Source of the DNA: Plectosphaerella cucumerina
Lineage: Eukaryota; Ascomycota; Sordariomycetes; Glomerellales; Plectosphaerellaceae
NCBI GenBank assembly: GCA_020746995.1
Contig: JAGPXD010000002.1
Location: 7,068,001 to 7,132,000 of the forward strand
Direction: 5' to 3'
DNA length: 64,000 nucleotides
Numbering within the stretch: position 1 is the first letter of the stretch; each line of letters starts with the position of its first letter. Of this stretch, positions 21,202-32,159 are shown in pieces. Position numbers and translations under genes: made by a program. Under the pieces are notes generated by a model. The model was not told the DNA's origin, searched no databases, and worked only from the letters and a program-made list of their open reading frames with translations.

Positions 21202-23647
21202 ATGGAGTCCATATCGAGGATCTCCAACTTGCTCGAGAGCGGCAAGCCTGCCACCAGCTCCCCCGCCCCGGCAACCCTCCGCTAACCTCTCTCTCGAACA
21301 GCACGAGAGCTCACGCTCGATGCCGCCTCGGCAGCACGCAGCGCCCGAACCTCCAGCAAGCCCCTCGATCGCGGCCAGATCAAGAAGCTCCTAGACAGCC
21401 GAAATGACCGGGAGGTCCTCGACGGCCTGCGCCGCGTGCTCTCGGTACGTCCCTCCCCGACGAGCATCTCGTAACTCGCGTCGCTAACCCCTCGCCTTCC
21501 AGATGATGTACCGCGGCCAGAAGACCCTCCCCTTCTTCTCCTCCATCGTCAAGAACGTCGCGTCGCCCAACATTGAGATCAAGAAGCTCGTCTACATCTA
21601 CCTCATCCACCACGCCGAACAGGAGCCCGACCTCGCCCTCCTCTCCATCAACACGATCCAAAAGTCCCTCTCCGACACGAACCCCCAGGTCAGGGCGCTC
21701 GCGCTCAAGACCATGTCCGGCATACGCGTCCCAGTCATCAGCCAGATCGTTTCTCTGGCCATCAAGAAGGGCGTCGTGGACATGAGCCCCTACGTGCGTC
21801 GGGCCGCGGCCCTGGCCATCCCAAAGTGCCACCGTCTCGACCCCAGCCTCCTGCCACAGCTCCTCGACAACCTCTCGACCCTGATCGGTGACAAGCAGTA
21901 TTTTGTGGCGGGCGCTGCGATAGCGGCGTTCCTGGAGGTCTGTCCGGATCGTATCGACTTGATCCACAAGCACTACCGCGGGCTGGTCAAGAAGATTGTC
22001 GATATGGACGAGTGGGGCCAGCTGGCTACGCTGAAGATGATGACCTACTACGCGAGGAAATGCTTCCCGAGGAGGACGAGGGCCTCCAAGTCTCAAACCC
22101 CGGCTACTGCGGACCTGGGCGACTTCTACGGCGAGACGCAGGCTGCGACGGATGGGACTCAGCAGGAGCAGGTCGTCAACCCTGACCTCGCTCTGCTGCT
22201 CAACGGAATCAGGCCGCTGCTTCAGAGCAGGAACTCTGCCGTCGTCGTCGCTGTCACCAGGTGCTACGTCGACCTGGGCACCCCCGAATACGTCAAGCAG
22301 GCTGTCGGCCCGCTCATCGCGCTTCTCCGGGGCCCGCAGGACATCCAGCAGATTGCCCTGTACAACATTGTGTCTGTCTGCCTGAGCAGGCCACAGGACT
22401 TTGTCAAGTACACCAGCCATTTCCTGGTCAGAGCAACAGATCCGCCGCAAGTTTGGGAGCTCAAGCTGGAGGTCCTGACCCTGCTCTTCCCGCACGCCAC
22501 ACCTCACGTCAAGAGCCTCATCCTCAGCGAGCTGGAGCACTTTTCCTCTGGGTCAAACAAGGCTCTGGTCAAGGAAGCCGTCCGGGCGATTGGTCGCTGC
22601 GCGCAGACGGATCCGAGGACGGCCCCCCGCTGTCTGCGACTCCTACTCGCGCAAATCACCAGCCTGGACGGGACTCTAGCCGCCGAGTCCCTGACTGTCA
22701 TTCGACACCTGATTCAGCAAGACCCTGAGAATCACGTCGGCACGGTGGTTCGTCTGGCCAGGAACCTGGATTCTGCTACGGATCCTCAGGCCCGGGCAAC
22801 CATCGTGTGGCTCGTTGGAGAGTTCTCCGGACTGAACGGCGAAGACAACATTGCGCCCGACGTGCTACGCATCCTTCTCAAGGATTTTGCCAGCGAGTCA
22901 GAGGCTGCCAAGGGTCAGATTGTGCTGCTCGCAGCCAAAGTGTACCTCCATCACATCAACCGGCTGAGCGAGGCAAAGACGGACGACGACACCCCTGCTG
23001 TGAATCAGGACGAGCATCCCATTGCGAAGCTGTGGGATTATGTCCTCCTCCTCGTGCGCTACGACACCTCATTCGACCTGCGCGATCGGGCGAGGATGTA
23101 CCGGGCCCTCTTGACGGTCCCTCAGCTTGCAACACTCATGCTGCTGGCACCGAAGCCGGCCCCGCAGGCGCCGAGCCCGTCCGAGACGCGCAAGGGATTC
23201 ATTCTCGGCTCGGCCACCCTGGTTCTTGCAGGCGGCGGTGGGGTTCACGGGATCCAGGGATATGAGCCTCTGCCGGACTGGGTCAAGGCGGGCGACGAGC
23301 CTGACCCCCGACTCCGCGAGCCAGAGGCTGGTTCAGTGGGCTACGGAGAGGAGCCCACAGCACCGGCCAGCCGGGCGCTCGACAGCGCCACCCGCGCGGC
23401 CCCAGCCAAGTCCAACGGTCTGGGCGAGGCTGTCGTTGCTGGCAGCGCAGCTGGTGTGGGCGCCAAGACCCTAGATGACTGGCTGGCAGAAGAGGATGCC
23501 GAAGAGGATGAAGACGATGATGAGGAGGAGGAGAGCGAAGAGGAGACGGATGACGAGGAAGAAGAGGAGGATGATGAAGACGACGACGAAGATGATGACG
23601 ACGAGTCGAGTGAGGGAGAAGAGGGTGACCGGCTCGTCAAAGCATGA
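21202..23647 (+). CDS. APL6: AP-3 adaptor complex subunit beta
   Basis: The large beta subunit of the AP-3 adaptor, which sorts cargo from the Golgi or endosome to the vacuole. Exons 21202-21241, 21302-21444 and 21503-23647 give 775 residues. The first intron uses a GC donor (GCAAGC) and an AG acceptor with a GCTAAC branch site; splicing joins ISNLLES to ARELTLDAA, the expected adaptin start. The adaptin N-terminal HEAT solenoid includes QKTLPFFSSIVKNVASPNIE, KKLVYIYLIHHAEQEPDLALL, NTIQKSLSDTNPQVRALALKTM and SPYVRRAAALAIPK. The C-terminal tail from about residue 720 is a nearly pure Asp/Glu stretch after a Pro/Ala/Ser-rich linker; acidic tails are typical of beta-3 subunits. There is no obvious ear domain, also common in fungal AP-3 beta. 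Confidence 0.95.
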
Positions 23648-24434
23648 CAGTTGATGCAGTCGAGCCACTACAACCACATAAACACACACAACCTTCCAAT
23701 TTCAACATCTTCGGGCGTATCCTCTACTGACAACGTACAGCTTTGTCAAGCCAGGTCCCACAGCCTTGGGACTTTAACATTCGGGTACGGATAGCCCGGG
23801 GACGGCGTGCCTCTACGCCCTATCGGGCCTTGACCGAAATGTGGTGACGATGCGGAGGAAGATTAAACCATCCGATCCATCCACCCAACCCTGGAGGAAG
23901 AAGCACGCACGATCTCGGGACGCTGCTCCGCCACAGTGGGATGCCGCCCTGCCATTTGATGGGACGGCTTGACGCACAGCGTTTGACCAAGGGGAGACAA
24001 GGGTGCTGACTGCTTTTGATAGCAAGCGACGCCCGTTGCGGCAGGCACATCGCCTAAAATCGGGCCCGCCGCCCCGTTGGAGTGTAAGCGAGCTGTTTTA
24101 GCCTGGCCGATTCGCACTCGGGCCTCGCACTCGGGCCCTCGCGGGGAGGAATCGCGCCGCCTCCGCGAAGGGCGAGGGGGCGATTTGTCCGGTATAAGAT
24201 GTTCCAGAACGCCGGTCGGTTGCAGGACGCGGGAAAAGGGTGTGCTTCTCGTTTTTGCCCCCGGAGTCCTTCGTCTTTTAAGGTTGCATCGATCGCCTGT
24301 GGCAATCATTTGCCATTTTCAAGCGACTGCATCGATTTAAACCACCACAGCGACGATTTCGCGATCTTCGCCTCGTACAGCAGCAGCCAAGGATTTGGGA
24401 CCCGCTGCCGAGACGGCAGAACACACTTGGCACG
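23648..24434. other. Intergenic region upstream of the RTA1 gene
   Basis: These 787 bases hold the AP-3 beta 3' region and the promoter of the RTA1-family gene. No gene or repeat is seen. Confidence 0.5.
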
Positions 24435-25507
24435 ATGAACAACACGGGGGAAACGACTGGGCGGCTCTTCAAGATGTGCACCGAGATCAGTGACATCTGC
24501 ACAGTCGAGAGGACGGTGCTGGGATACTATCCGAATTTCGGCGCCAATGCATTCTTCGCAGCCGCATTTCTCCTCATCGCCGTCGTCTCTGGGGGTCTTG
24601 GTGTTTGGAAAAGGACATGGACTTTCACAGTTACCGTTACGGGCGGAACTGCCCTTGAGGGAGTCGGTACGTTCCACGCATCTCATCATCATCCTCTCCG
24701 AGACAAAACACTGACATGCCTCCTCCCCCAGGATACGTCGGCCGCATGATGCTCAACAAGAACCCCTGGGACTCGGGCGCTTTCCAGATGCAAATCTGCG
24801 CCATCATCCTCGGCCCAACCTTCATCTGCGTCGGCATCTACCTCACCCTCAAGCACGTCACTCTCAACCTCAACCCGAACCTCTCCCGCATCCGGCCCCG
24901 CCTCTACCCCTGGATCTTCCTCCCGGCCGACATGTCCTGCCTCGTCGTCCAGGCCATCGGCGGCGGTCTCGCCGGCGCAGCGGGAAACAAGAACCCCAAG
25001 CTCCTCCAGGGCGGAAACAGAGCCATCATCGCCGGCGTAGCGCTGCAAGTCGTCGTGCTCCTCGCCTTTGGCGTCTTGGGTGTTGACTACTGGGTGCGTC
25101 TGCGCAAGTGGGTGCGCGCCGTCGATGCCGCGGGGGGGGTTCTCGAGGGCGAGGACGAGGAGATGACGAGGAGAGCGATGAAGCTGTACCGCGAGCCGCG
25201 GTTCCGCAAGTTTTCGTACGCTATCGCGGGCGCTTTTGCTGCGATTCTGACAAGGTGCATTTACCGTATCGCGGAGATGGCGGGCGGGTGGGGGAACCAC
25301 ATCATGCAGGATGAGATTTCCTTCATCATCCTCGACAGCGTCTTGATTCTGGTGGCTGTCACGCTCCTGACGGTCTTCCATCCGGGTCTGTTCTTCCCGG
25401 CCATGGCGACTGGGGCGAAGCGCAAGGGGGGTGAGGAGAGTGTTACTGGTGGTGATACGACGCCTGAGCTGGTTGACACGCGGGCCGGAAACAAGGAGAC
25501 GTTCTAG
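24435..25507 (+). CDS. RTA1-like membrane protein
   Basis: Exons 24435-24666 and 24732-25507 encode 335 residues with seven predicted membrane helices. RTA1-family landmarks are visible: an outer N-terminus, an early YVGRMML helix start (E-x-x-G-Y-x-x-R in the family; here EGVGYVGR at the splice junction), PTFICVGIYLTLKHV, then a DMSCLVVQAIGGGLAG helix, and a final CIYRIAEMAGGWGNHIMQDE segment matching the R-x-x-Y-R-x-x-E pattern. Yeast relatives Rta1 and Rsb1 act in resistance to 7-aminocholesterol and in sphingoid-base export. The substrate of this protein is unknown. The tail ends in a Thr/Gly/Glu-rich cytosolic stretch. Confidence 0.92.
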
Positions 25508-25771
25508 GTGGAGGTCTCTGTTGGAGATTTCTTTGGTCGAAACATAGAGGTTGTACTCGGCTGTTTAGCTGAAGAGGAATCTCAGCGCTCATTGATAGAA
25601 GAGCGCTGACTGCGAAGATAATTTCTTTGTGTACAAACAAAACATTATCCCGCTGTTCCTCACGCCTCTTTGCCCAGCTTTGCTGTCTCGGAGGCAGAAG
25701 TTTTGCACAGCGCATTGTTCATACCAGCACCAGCACATTCCGGAAACTATTTGACAAATAACCACAGCATC

Positions 25772-26257
25772 ATGCTGCTGCCACGATTGCTTGCCAGAAC
25801 TCTCAGTCCCTACCTAACAATGTGTATCAGCTTACTTACAGTCTACCAGTGCTCCATCTGCGCCGACATCGCAGCAAAACCCAAGATCATTGTGCGCAAA
25901 TGCCACAAGACCCCCGAGAAAGAATCGCATTGCGGCGTCCTCAAGCCCTTCCGCGTCCGCCCCGAGTCGGTGCCGCAACTCGCCCAGGACCTGCACCCGA
26001 CTCACCCAGACTACATCAGCGGAGAGGCGTTGGAACAACTGCAGGAAGAAGCCAAGGAGGCTGAACTCAATGCTTACCGCTTACCCAAGCCGACGACATA
26101 CCAATGCGAGCTCTGTATCGAGCATCTCGGTCGTGACGAGGCTACAGCTAGAAGCAAGTGGGTAAGGAAGGAGCTCAAGCAGCAGCTAACCATGAGACAA
26201 GGCGGGTACCTCACCGGAGGATACTCCACAGCCGGTTGGAAAACGACGCTGCGGTGA
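25772..26257 (+). CDS. Small hypothetical protein with two CxxC motifs
   Basis: A frame of about 160 codons beginning MLLPRLLARTLSPY, with a hydrophobic start and then YQCSICADIAAKP and YQCELCIEHLG, two CxxC pairs about 85 residues apart, plus KCHK and HCGVLKPF. Spaced Cys/His pairs suggest zinc binding, but I know no family. An alternative model starts at the AG acceptor near 25851, just before the first CxxC, with an exon further upstream; the first 25 residues would then be intron. The same frame stays open back to 25670. It ends 53 bases from the convergent stop of the dehydrogenase gene. Confidence 0.45.
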   Translation: MLLPRLLARTLSPYLTMCISLLTVYQCSICADIAAKPKIIVRKCHKTPEKESHCGVLKPFRVRPESVPQLAQDLHPTHPDYISGEALEQLQEEAKEAELNAYRLPKPTTYQCELCIEHLGRDEATARSKWVRKELKQQLTMRQGGYLTGGYSTAGWKTTLR

Positions 26258-26309
26258 GTGGCTTCAAGCTGGTTCTAATTGATCTTACTCTTCTATAGTG
26301 CTTCTTCAC

Positions 26310-27438
26310 CTACTTGTCCTCGCCGCCAAGGTAGCGGTACACCACTGAAAAGTCACGGCCCTTGCACCGCTCCTCCTTCTCTGCCTCAGCATAGACCTCC
26401 ATCGCCTTGTCCGCAAGCTCAAGACGCGCACCCGCCTCCTTAGCAGCCACCATCGCAAGGCCGAGGTCCTTCTTCATGAGACCGATACCAAATCCGCCGG
26501 AATAATCCCTCGAAGCGGGCGAACCCTCGATCACGCCAGCAACGGGGTTGTTCACCTCGCTCGGCCAGCACTTGCCGGTGCTGACATTGATAACCCCCGC
26601 GAGGGCAGCAGGGTCCAGCCCCCACCGGATACCGAGGTTCATCGCCTCAGCCGTGGCAATGTTGTTAAGCGCAAGCAGGTAATTGTTGGCCAGCTTGGCT
26701 GACAGTCCGGCGCCCTGCTCGCCACAGTGCAGCACGCGCCTGCCCATGAGCATAAGCACGGGCTCCGCGCGCGGGAGGACGCTGGCTGGCGCGCCGAGCA
26801 TGAACGTCAGTGTGCCGGCCGTGGCGCCGACGACGCCGCCCGACATGGGTGCGTCGACGAATGTGCCCCGCCCCGCAGAGGCGACGGAGGCAGCGACGCC
26901 GCGGGAGGTCGAGGGGTCGATGGTGGAGCAGTCGATGAAGAGGCGGTCGGGGCCTGAGGAGGGCAGGCCCGCGAGAATGGACTCGTAGACGGACTTTACG
27001 TGCTGCGGTTCGGGGAGGACGGTGATGATTGTATCCTTGGGCAAGGGTCAGCATTACCGCAAGGGGGTTGAGACAGCGTGAGGACTTACGGCTTCGCTCG
27101 AGGCTTCCGCGGCGGAACCGGCGATTTGCACGCTCGCGCCGCCGGGGCTGCTCTTGTGCATGTCGGCCTTGAGGCTTTCGACAGCCGTCTTGTTAATGTC
27201 GAAGATGCTGATCGAGTCGCCCGGCGGCAGCTTGGCCTGGAGGTTGCGGGCCATTTGGTAGCCCTGGACGACGGGGTCAGTCAGCCCTGGAGGCAGAGAG
27301 GCAGGTTTCTGGCGGAAGACGTACCATTTGGCCGAGGCCGATGAAGCCGTACTTGTCTAGCCGGCGGGCAGAGGTCGCGAAGCCGCGCCGCGAGAGGCGC
27401 AGCGTTGTGCGGAGGGTGCTGCTGGTGCTTGCTCTCAT
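26310..27438 (-). CDS. 3-hydroxyisobutyrate dehydrogenase, mitochondrial
   Basis: This NAD-dependent enzyme oxidises 3-hydroxyisobutyrate to methylmalonate semialdehyde in valine breakdown. Exons 27438-27325, 27263-27090 and 27035-26310 give 337 residues. The presequence MRASTSSTLRTTLRLSRRGF fits mitochondrial import. The Rossmann start is YGFIGLGQMGYQMARNL, completed only by splicing the first intron. The family also shows the substrate loop DAPMSGGVVGATAGTL, the catalytic lysine in GAGLSAKLANNYLLA, and KDLGLAMVAAKEAG near the C-terminus. All three exon lengths are whole codons. Paralogues such as glyoxylate reductases share the fold, but the presequence and motifs favour HIBADH. Confidence 0.93.
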
Positions 27439-28395
27439 CTTGAGGTCTGTGTCAACTCCTCGGTATCTCGTCGAGGCGTCTTGGGTTTCTGGAAAACTTG
27501 AGACTCTCCTGGAGCAGGAAATACCCGAGGGAAGCCATGGAGCTCCGGCGAGGGACTGCGGCTGCGGGGTGACGGCCGGAAAGCCGACCATTGCCGCTGG
27601 GTGTGTCAGTGTCCCTCCGCTTGAAGCCGCCCGGGGCAAGGGGATATTTGGGGAAGTGGGGACAAACCTGGGGAACGGGAGGAGCCCGTGCGTGGGTGGA
27701 TTAGTCATCGAATCTTCGAAAGCTCGGGGACTGCTGAATTCGATCCGTGGAAAGGAAAAAACCACCAGGACCAACACAAATATACATTTCATAGAGGAAC
27801 TTATCTATCATTGGCGTACGAATACTACGTATACTTGTTTTAACTTGTTCAATCAGTGTGATTAGCTACTCCTGCTGTCGAGTCGCACTGGATGCTTGTT
27901 CTTGATCATGTTCAAACCAACTTGCCCGAAGAACTCAAGCTCAAGTTCACCGCTGATAAAACTGTACTCGTTACCATTGGTAACACTCAAAGATGATGAG
28001 GATGAACTAGTGCTTACTTGAATCAAGGCAGCTTACTTTTGCTGCGACTTGGAACATGGTGCTGCTCATCACGGCGCCTTCTCAAGGAGGCCATGTATGT
28101 AGGTAGTGGCCCAAACGGGCATTTCGTATACCTTAGCCAGCCTCATATCAGGAACGGACGAGGATGGGCTGGTTGATGTTGGCCAGTTGGTCGCATAGCT
28201 ATTGTTTGAAGCCTTTGCCAAGAAATCGAGCCCATCACTGCCCATCATTCCAAGTTTAATCTCGCCTCAGATGGATCCCTGCATTGCAGCCTCCAGGCAT
28301 CACCAGGGCGGGTAGGCACCGACTGCGGCTGCTGGCTTGGCGTGATCGTACATTGAAGACTTAAAACCCCGCCCGTAATCACATCGGGTTTTCAC
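27439..28395. other. Intergenic region
   Basis: The HIBADH promoter lies at the right of that gene. From about 27770 to 28400 the sequence is less GC-rich than its surroundings and has no recognisable frame. It may be decayed sequence. Confidence 0.45.
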
Positions 28396-28821
28396 TTGAT
28401 GACTAGACATTCTCTCACAACTAAGCTCAAAAACCACAACAGCAATGGGCGAATACTCCCCAGTGGCCAGGACGACTTCACCCAGGACTTTGTCCAGGAT
28501 TTCCGAGTCGTCCCCCCCTTCACCCTCGAATCCATCGCGACTCGGCTCGCCGCCCAAAAGGCGCAGCTCCATGAGGTCGCCGACGGCATGCTCCGGGTGT
28601 ACCGCACGCTCGTGCGTATGCAATACCTACAAGAGTCATGGATCGTGGAAGGGCCTCACGACCTCACCTCTGCGCTGCCTACCTGCGCGAGGCTACGGTT
28701 AGACGACTCCATCATCTACCTCTACAGCATCCTGCCATATGTCAGAGTACGGGAGGAAAGAGGTGCGAATATACCAGAAGGCGTTCGACGCTTGCGAGGC
28801 GGAGATGAAGATGTTGGATGA
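28396..28821 (+). CDS. Hypothetical protein or gene remnant
   Basis: A 141-codon frame whose middle looks genuinely coding: FRVVPPFTLESIATRLAAQ, MLRVYRTLVRMQYLQESWIV and LDDSIIYLYSILPYV. I recall similar segments near the start of uncharacterised Sordariomycete proteins of 200-300 residues, but cannot confirm this. After ILPYV the frame turns into non-protein-like sequence and soon stops. The neighbouring frame (28739-28975) carries another plausible segment, IYQKAFDACEAEMKMLDES. This suggests either an unrecognised intron near 28740 or a frameshifted, truncated remnant. The surrounding DNA is low in gene content. Confidence 0.35.
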   Translation: MMTRHSLTTKLKNHNSNGRILPSGQDDFTQDFVQDFRVVPPFTLESIATRLAAQKAQLHEVADGMLRVYRTLVRMQYLQESWIVEGPHDLTSALPTCARLRLDDSIIYLYSILPYVRVREERGANIPEGVRRLRGGDEDVG

Positions 28822-29132
28822 ATCGTCTGCGCGGCAAACATCGGGGAGAAACGGTCCCAATACGTCAACACGTGACGCTATCTTTGGCAGGACCCCACAC
28901 CTCAACAAGACCAGAACTGACCCACTCTTATCTTATCGACCAATGACTCAGTGCGATCTCGGATCGAAGCGGTGAAAAGGACGGCTCTGAATTGAAGTTC
29001 TTGATCCTGCTGCATCCATCACGAAAAAAAAAGTCCCAGCCGGTTACACACTGTCCTCCGCTGCCTCCCTCGTCCAATTGACCTCTTCATCCATCCCAAT
29101 TCCCCTCAATTCGTACCACAGAACCTCCCAAA

Positions 29133-31434
29133 ATGGCTGGAAGCAAGGGCAAGGTCTGCCTGGCGTGAGTTTCTGCCCCTCCCCCGCCATCCGCGGGGTG
29201 TGACCTGAGCTTTTCGGGGCCATCGCCATGCCACCGCGGATAGGAAGCGCTCCTCGCCATGAACCCGGGCTAACGATATACGCAGCTACTCCGGTGGTCT
29301 GGACACCAGCACCATCCTGGCCTGGCTCCTCGAGCAGGACTACGAGGTCGTGTAAGTCCCTATTTTGCAGGAACCCCACTATGGGTTACCCCGCGGTACT
29401 GACGGAAGGGCAGCTGCTACCTCGCCAACGTTGGCCAGGAGGAGGACTGGGCCGCTGTTGAGAAGAAGGGTGAGGCGAAGCTCGATATGATGATGTGATG
29501 GTACATGCTAACGTGCTGTGCAGCTCTCCAGATCGGTGCCACCAAGAGTATGAGATCAGGCTATCCTGCCGTGAGACACTGCTGAACATATCGTAGTGAT
29601 CATCGATGACCTCCGCAAGGTCTTCGTCGAGTATGTCTTCTGAAACTGTCCAATCTCACTTTCAATGTACTGACTTGACGCAGCGAGCTGTGCTGGAAGG
29701 CCGTTCAATGCGTTTGTCTGCCGCCTCTCCAATTACCCTCTGCCTACTGACGCCATATCAGAACGCCATCTACGAGGACCAGTACCTTCTCGGTGAGCCA
29801 TCTTGTTGTAATGAAAAAGGGGGCAATATCTGACTCTCACTAGGAACCAGTCTGGCCCGCCCCGTCATCGCCCGCGGCATGATGAAGGCTGCCCAGCAGG
29901 AGGCGTTAGTTCATGTCACTTTCCAATCCCGCTCCCAAGACTGACAGCATCTAGTTGCGACTTTGTCTCCCACGGCTGCGTAAGTTCCCCTGAATCTCTC
30001 TTGGCAAACTCATACTAACATGACCCACAGACTGGAAAGGGGTAAGTCGTGCTCACCGAGCAACTGTCATCCCAACTAACAACCCTTCAGCAACGACCAG
30101 GTCCGCTTCGAGGTATGGCTCAACTGTCCCAACTCCAGTGTCATGACAGCTTACTGACCTGCATAGCTTGCCTACCTCACCATCAACCCCTCCATCAAGG
30201 TCATCGCCCCGTGGTAAGACGTCCTTCAAGATCCTACGTCGAACCTCCCGTCTGACCCCCACAGGCGCGACCCCCTCTTCTTCAACCGCTTCCAGGGCCG
30301 CAACGACCTCCTCGACTACGCCGCCGAGAAGGGTATCCCCGTCTCCCAGACCAAGGCCAAGCCCTACTCCACCGACGACAACATCGCCCACTGCTCGTAC
30401 GAGGCCGGCATCCTCGAGGACCCCAACACCACTCCCCCCGATGACATGTGGTACGTACCGCCGGGCATCTGCCAAACCCCGGACGATGGCTGAACGCCCG
30501 CAGGACCCGCACCGTCAGCCCCATGAAGGCCCCCGACACCCCCTACGACATCTCCATCCACTTCGACAAGGGTCTCCCCGTCAAGGTCGTCACCCCCGAG
30601 AAGACCGTCACCGAGTCCGTCGAGCTGTTCAACCTCCTCAACGCCCTCGGCAAGGAGCACGGTATCGGCCGTGTCGTATGTAACCCACGCAACGCCTCCC
30701 GGCGCCTTCACTGACAGCATCCCAGGACATTGTCGAGAACCGCTTCATCGGCCTCAAGAGCCGTGGCTGCTGTGCGTTTCGCCCCTTTCGGAGAAATCTT
30801 TACGTTCTAACATCTCCTAGACGACTCCCCCGCCATGACGATACTCCGTCTGGCCCACATCTCCATCGAGGGCCTGTGAGTGCACCCCCAAGAATCAAAG
30901 ATGTTACCCCACTAACACCTCCAAGCGTCCTCGACGGCCGCGTCCGCTCTCTGCGCGACAACCTCAGCAAGCAGTGGTCCGAGCTCCTCTACAACGGCCT
31001 CTACTTCTCCCCCGAGCGCGCCTTCCTGCAGCGTGAGCCTCCCACTCCCTTACCATCTAGTAGTGACCAAACTAACCCCTCCCAGCCAGTCTCGACTTCT
31101 CCCAGGAGCGCGTCAACGGCGAGGTCCGCCTCCGCCTCTACAAGGGCGCCGCCTACGTCCTGGGCCGCTCCTCCTCCGAGAAGCTCTACTCCGAGGAGGA
31201 CGCCTCCATGGACTCCCTCACCACCTTTGACCCCTCCGAGACGGTGAGCAGCCACAACGTACCACAGTGTATCCCTAGAGCCGCAAGACTAACGTGCAAT
31301 AGACTGGCTTCATCACCATCAACGCCATCCGTCTCAAGAAGGCAAGTTCCCACCCCCCACATGCCGTTTAAGACTGAATGCTAACACCCTCACAGTACGG
31401 TCTCCAGATGGCCGAGGCCGGCGTCGAGCTCTAA
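29133..31434 (+). CDS. ARG1: Argininosuccinate synthase
   Basis: This enzyme joins citrulline and aspartate with ATP to form argininosuccinate in arginine synthesis, in the cytosol. The gene is split into 20 exons; the spliced product has MAGSKGKVCLA joined to YSGGLDTSTILAWL, the ATP pyrophosphatase loop. Further motifs are NVGQEEDW, ARPVIARGMM, the CDFVSHGCTGKGNDQVRFE substrate region, KVIAPWRDP, GRNDLLDYA, DNIAHCSYEAG and VENRFIGLKSRGCYDSPA. The TGKGN motif depends on an 11-base exon at 30031-30041. Introns are about 45-70 bases. The last intron (31342-31395) has a GC donor (GCAAGT) and joins RLKK to YGLQMAEAGVEL. The ends are well fixed; individual junctions follow from GT-AG signals and family conservation. 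Confidence 0.95.
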
Positions 31435-32159
31435 ACGCATCGCGCGTCTACCGCTCTGGGTCGGAAACAGGCACAGTTGGGAAAATAAGGTTCTTACACA
31501 AAAAATCCACATGACGTGATCTGATCGAACCCTGCCTTCCGCATACCCGTGATATCGAAAACGAGTCAAGTCCATGTCATGTCATCTACCCTTCAACATG
31601 AATCACCATCACAGCAAAGCGACCATCTCATAAAAACTTCTCTCCTACCTCGCCCCGCGCGCGGGACGACCAAAGCATTTGTTTGTACAGAAAAGCTCTC
31701 TCAGTGGGGGGGGATTGTACGTCGTGAAGAACAATAGACTCGGTGGGGAGGCGACAAAGGAAAAGCAAAACAAAGCCAAACGTCGGGACGGGCCTCTACA
31801 CACACCTTCACACACCAGAGGCACGCGGGCCCCAGGGAAGGGGGAGGGGGTTGTATAAATAAAAAGGGGGTATGAGCGAAGGGGGGAGGGAGGTGTAGAG
31901 GGAAAGGGGGGGAATTGGAAAAGAAGAGGAAAAAGAAGAATGAACCATGCGTGTCCGACCACAACCCAAAAACACCACTCCATACAACAACGACAATGTC
32001 GAAAAGCCACAGATTCAAAGGCCGTCCGGGAGTCGTCCGTCTCTCCCCCCAGCGGCCCCGCCTCCGAAGTATCCAGCGCGGGGGTTAACCTTCCCGTCCA
32101 AATGTTTCTCGTCCGCGTTCCCCCCGCAAAGCATAATCCAGCCAAAGCAGAGACAAAAA
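31435..32159. other. Convergent intergenic region, ARG1 / Bqt4-like gene
   Basis: 725 bases between convergent stops. A purine-rich piece at about 31828-31935 carries many G runs on the plus strand and a TATAAATAAAAA element at about 31854. It may serve in 3' end formation of both genes. No gene is visible. Confidence 0.5.

Noticed and set aside
21380..22540. 386-codon minus-strand frame opposite AP-3 beta
   Set aside because: Antisense shadow; AP-3 beta is clear on the plus strand.
23341..23640. Poly-serine frame on the minus strand
   Set aside because: It is the reverse of the Asp/Glu codons in the acidic tail of AP-3 beta.
26258..26310. Possible continuation of the CxxC gene past an intron into the dehydrogenase gene
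   Set aside because: GT and AG signals exist, but the downstream frame overlaps the convergent coding sequence and is not protein-like; at most this is an intron in the 3' untranslated region.
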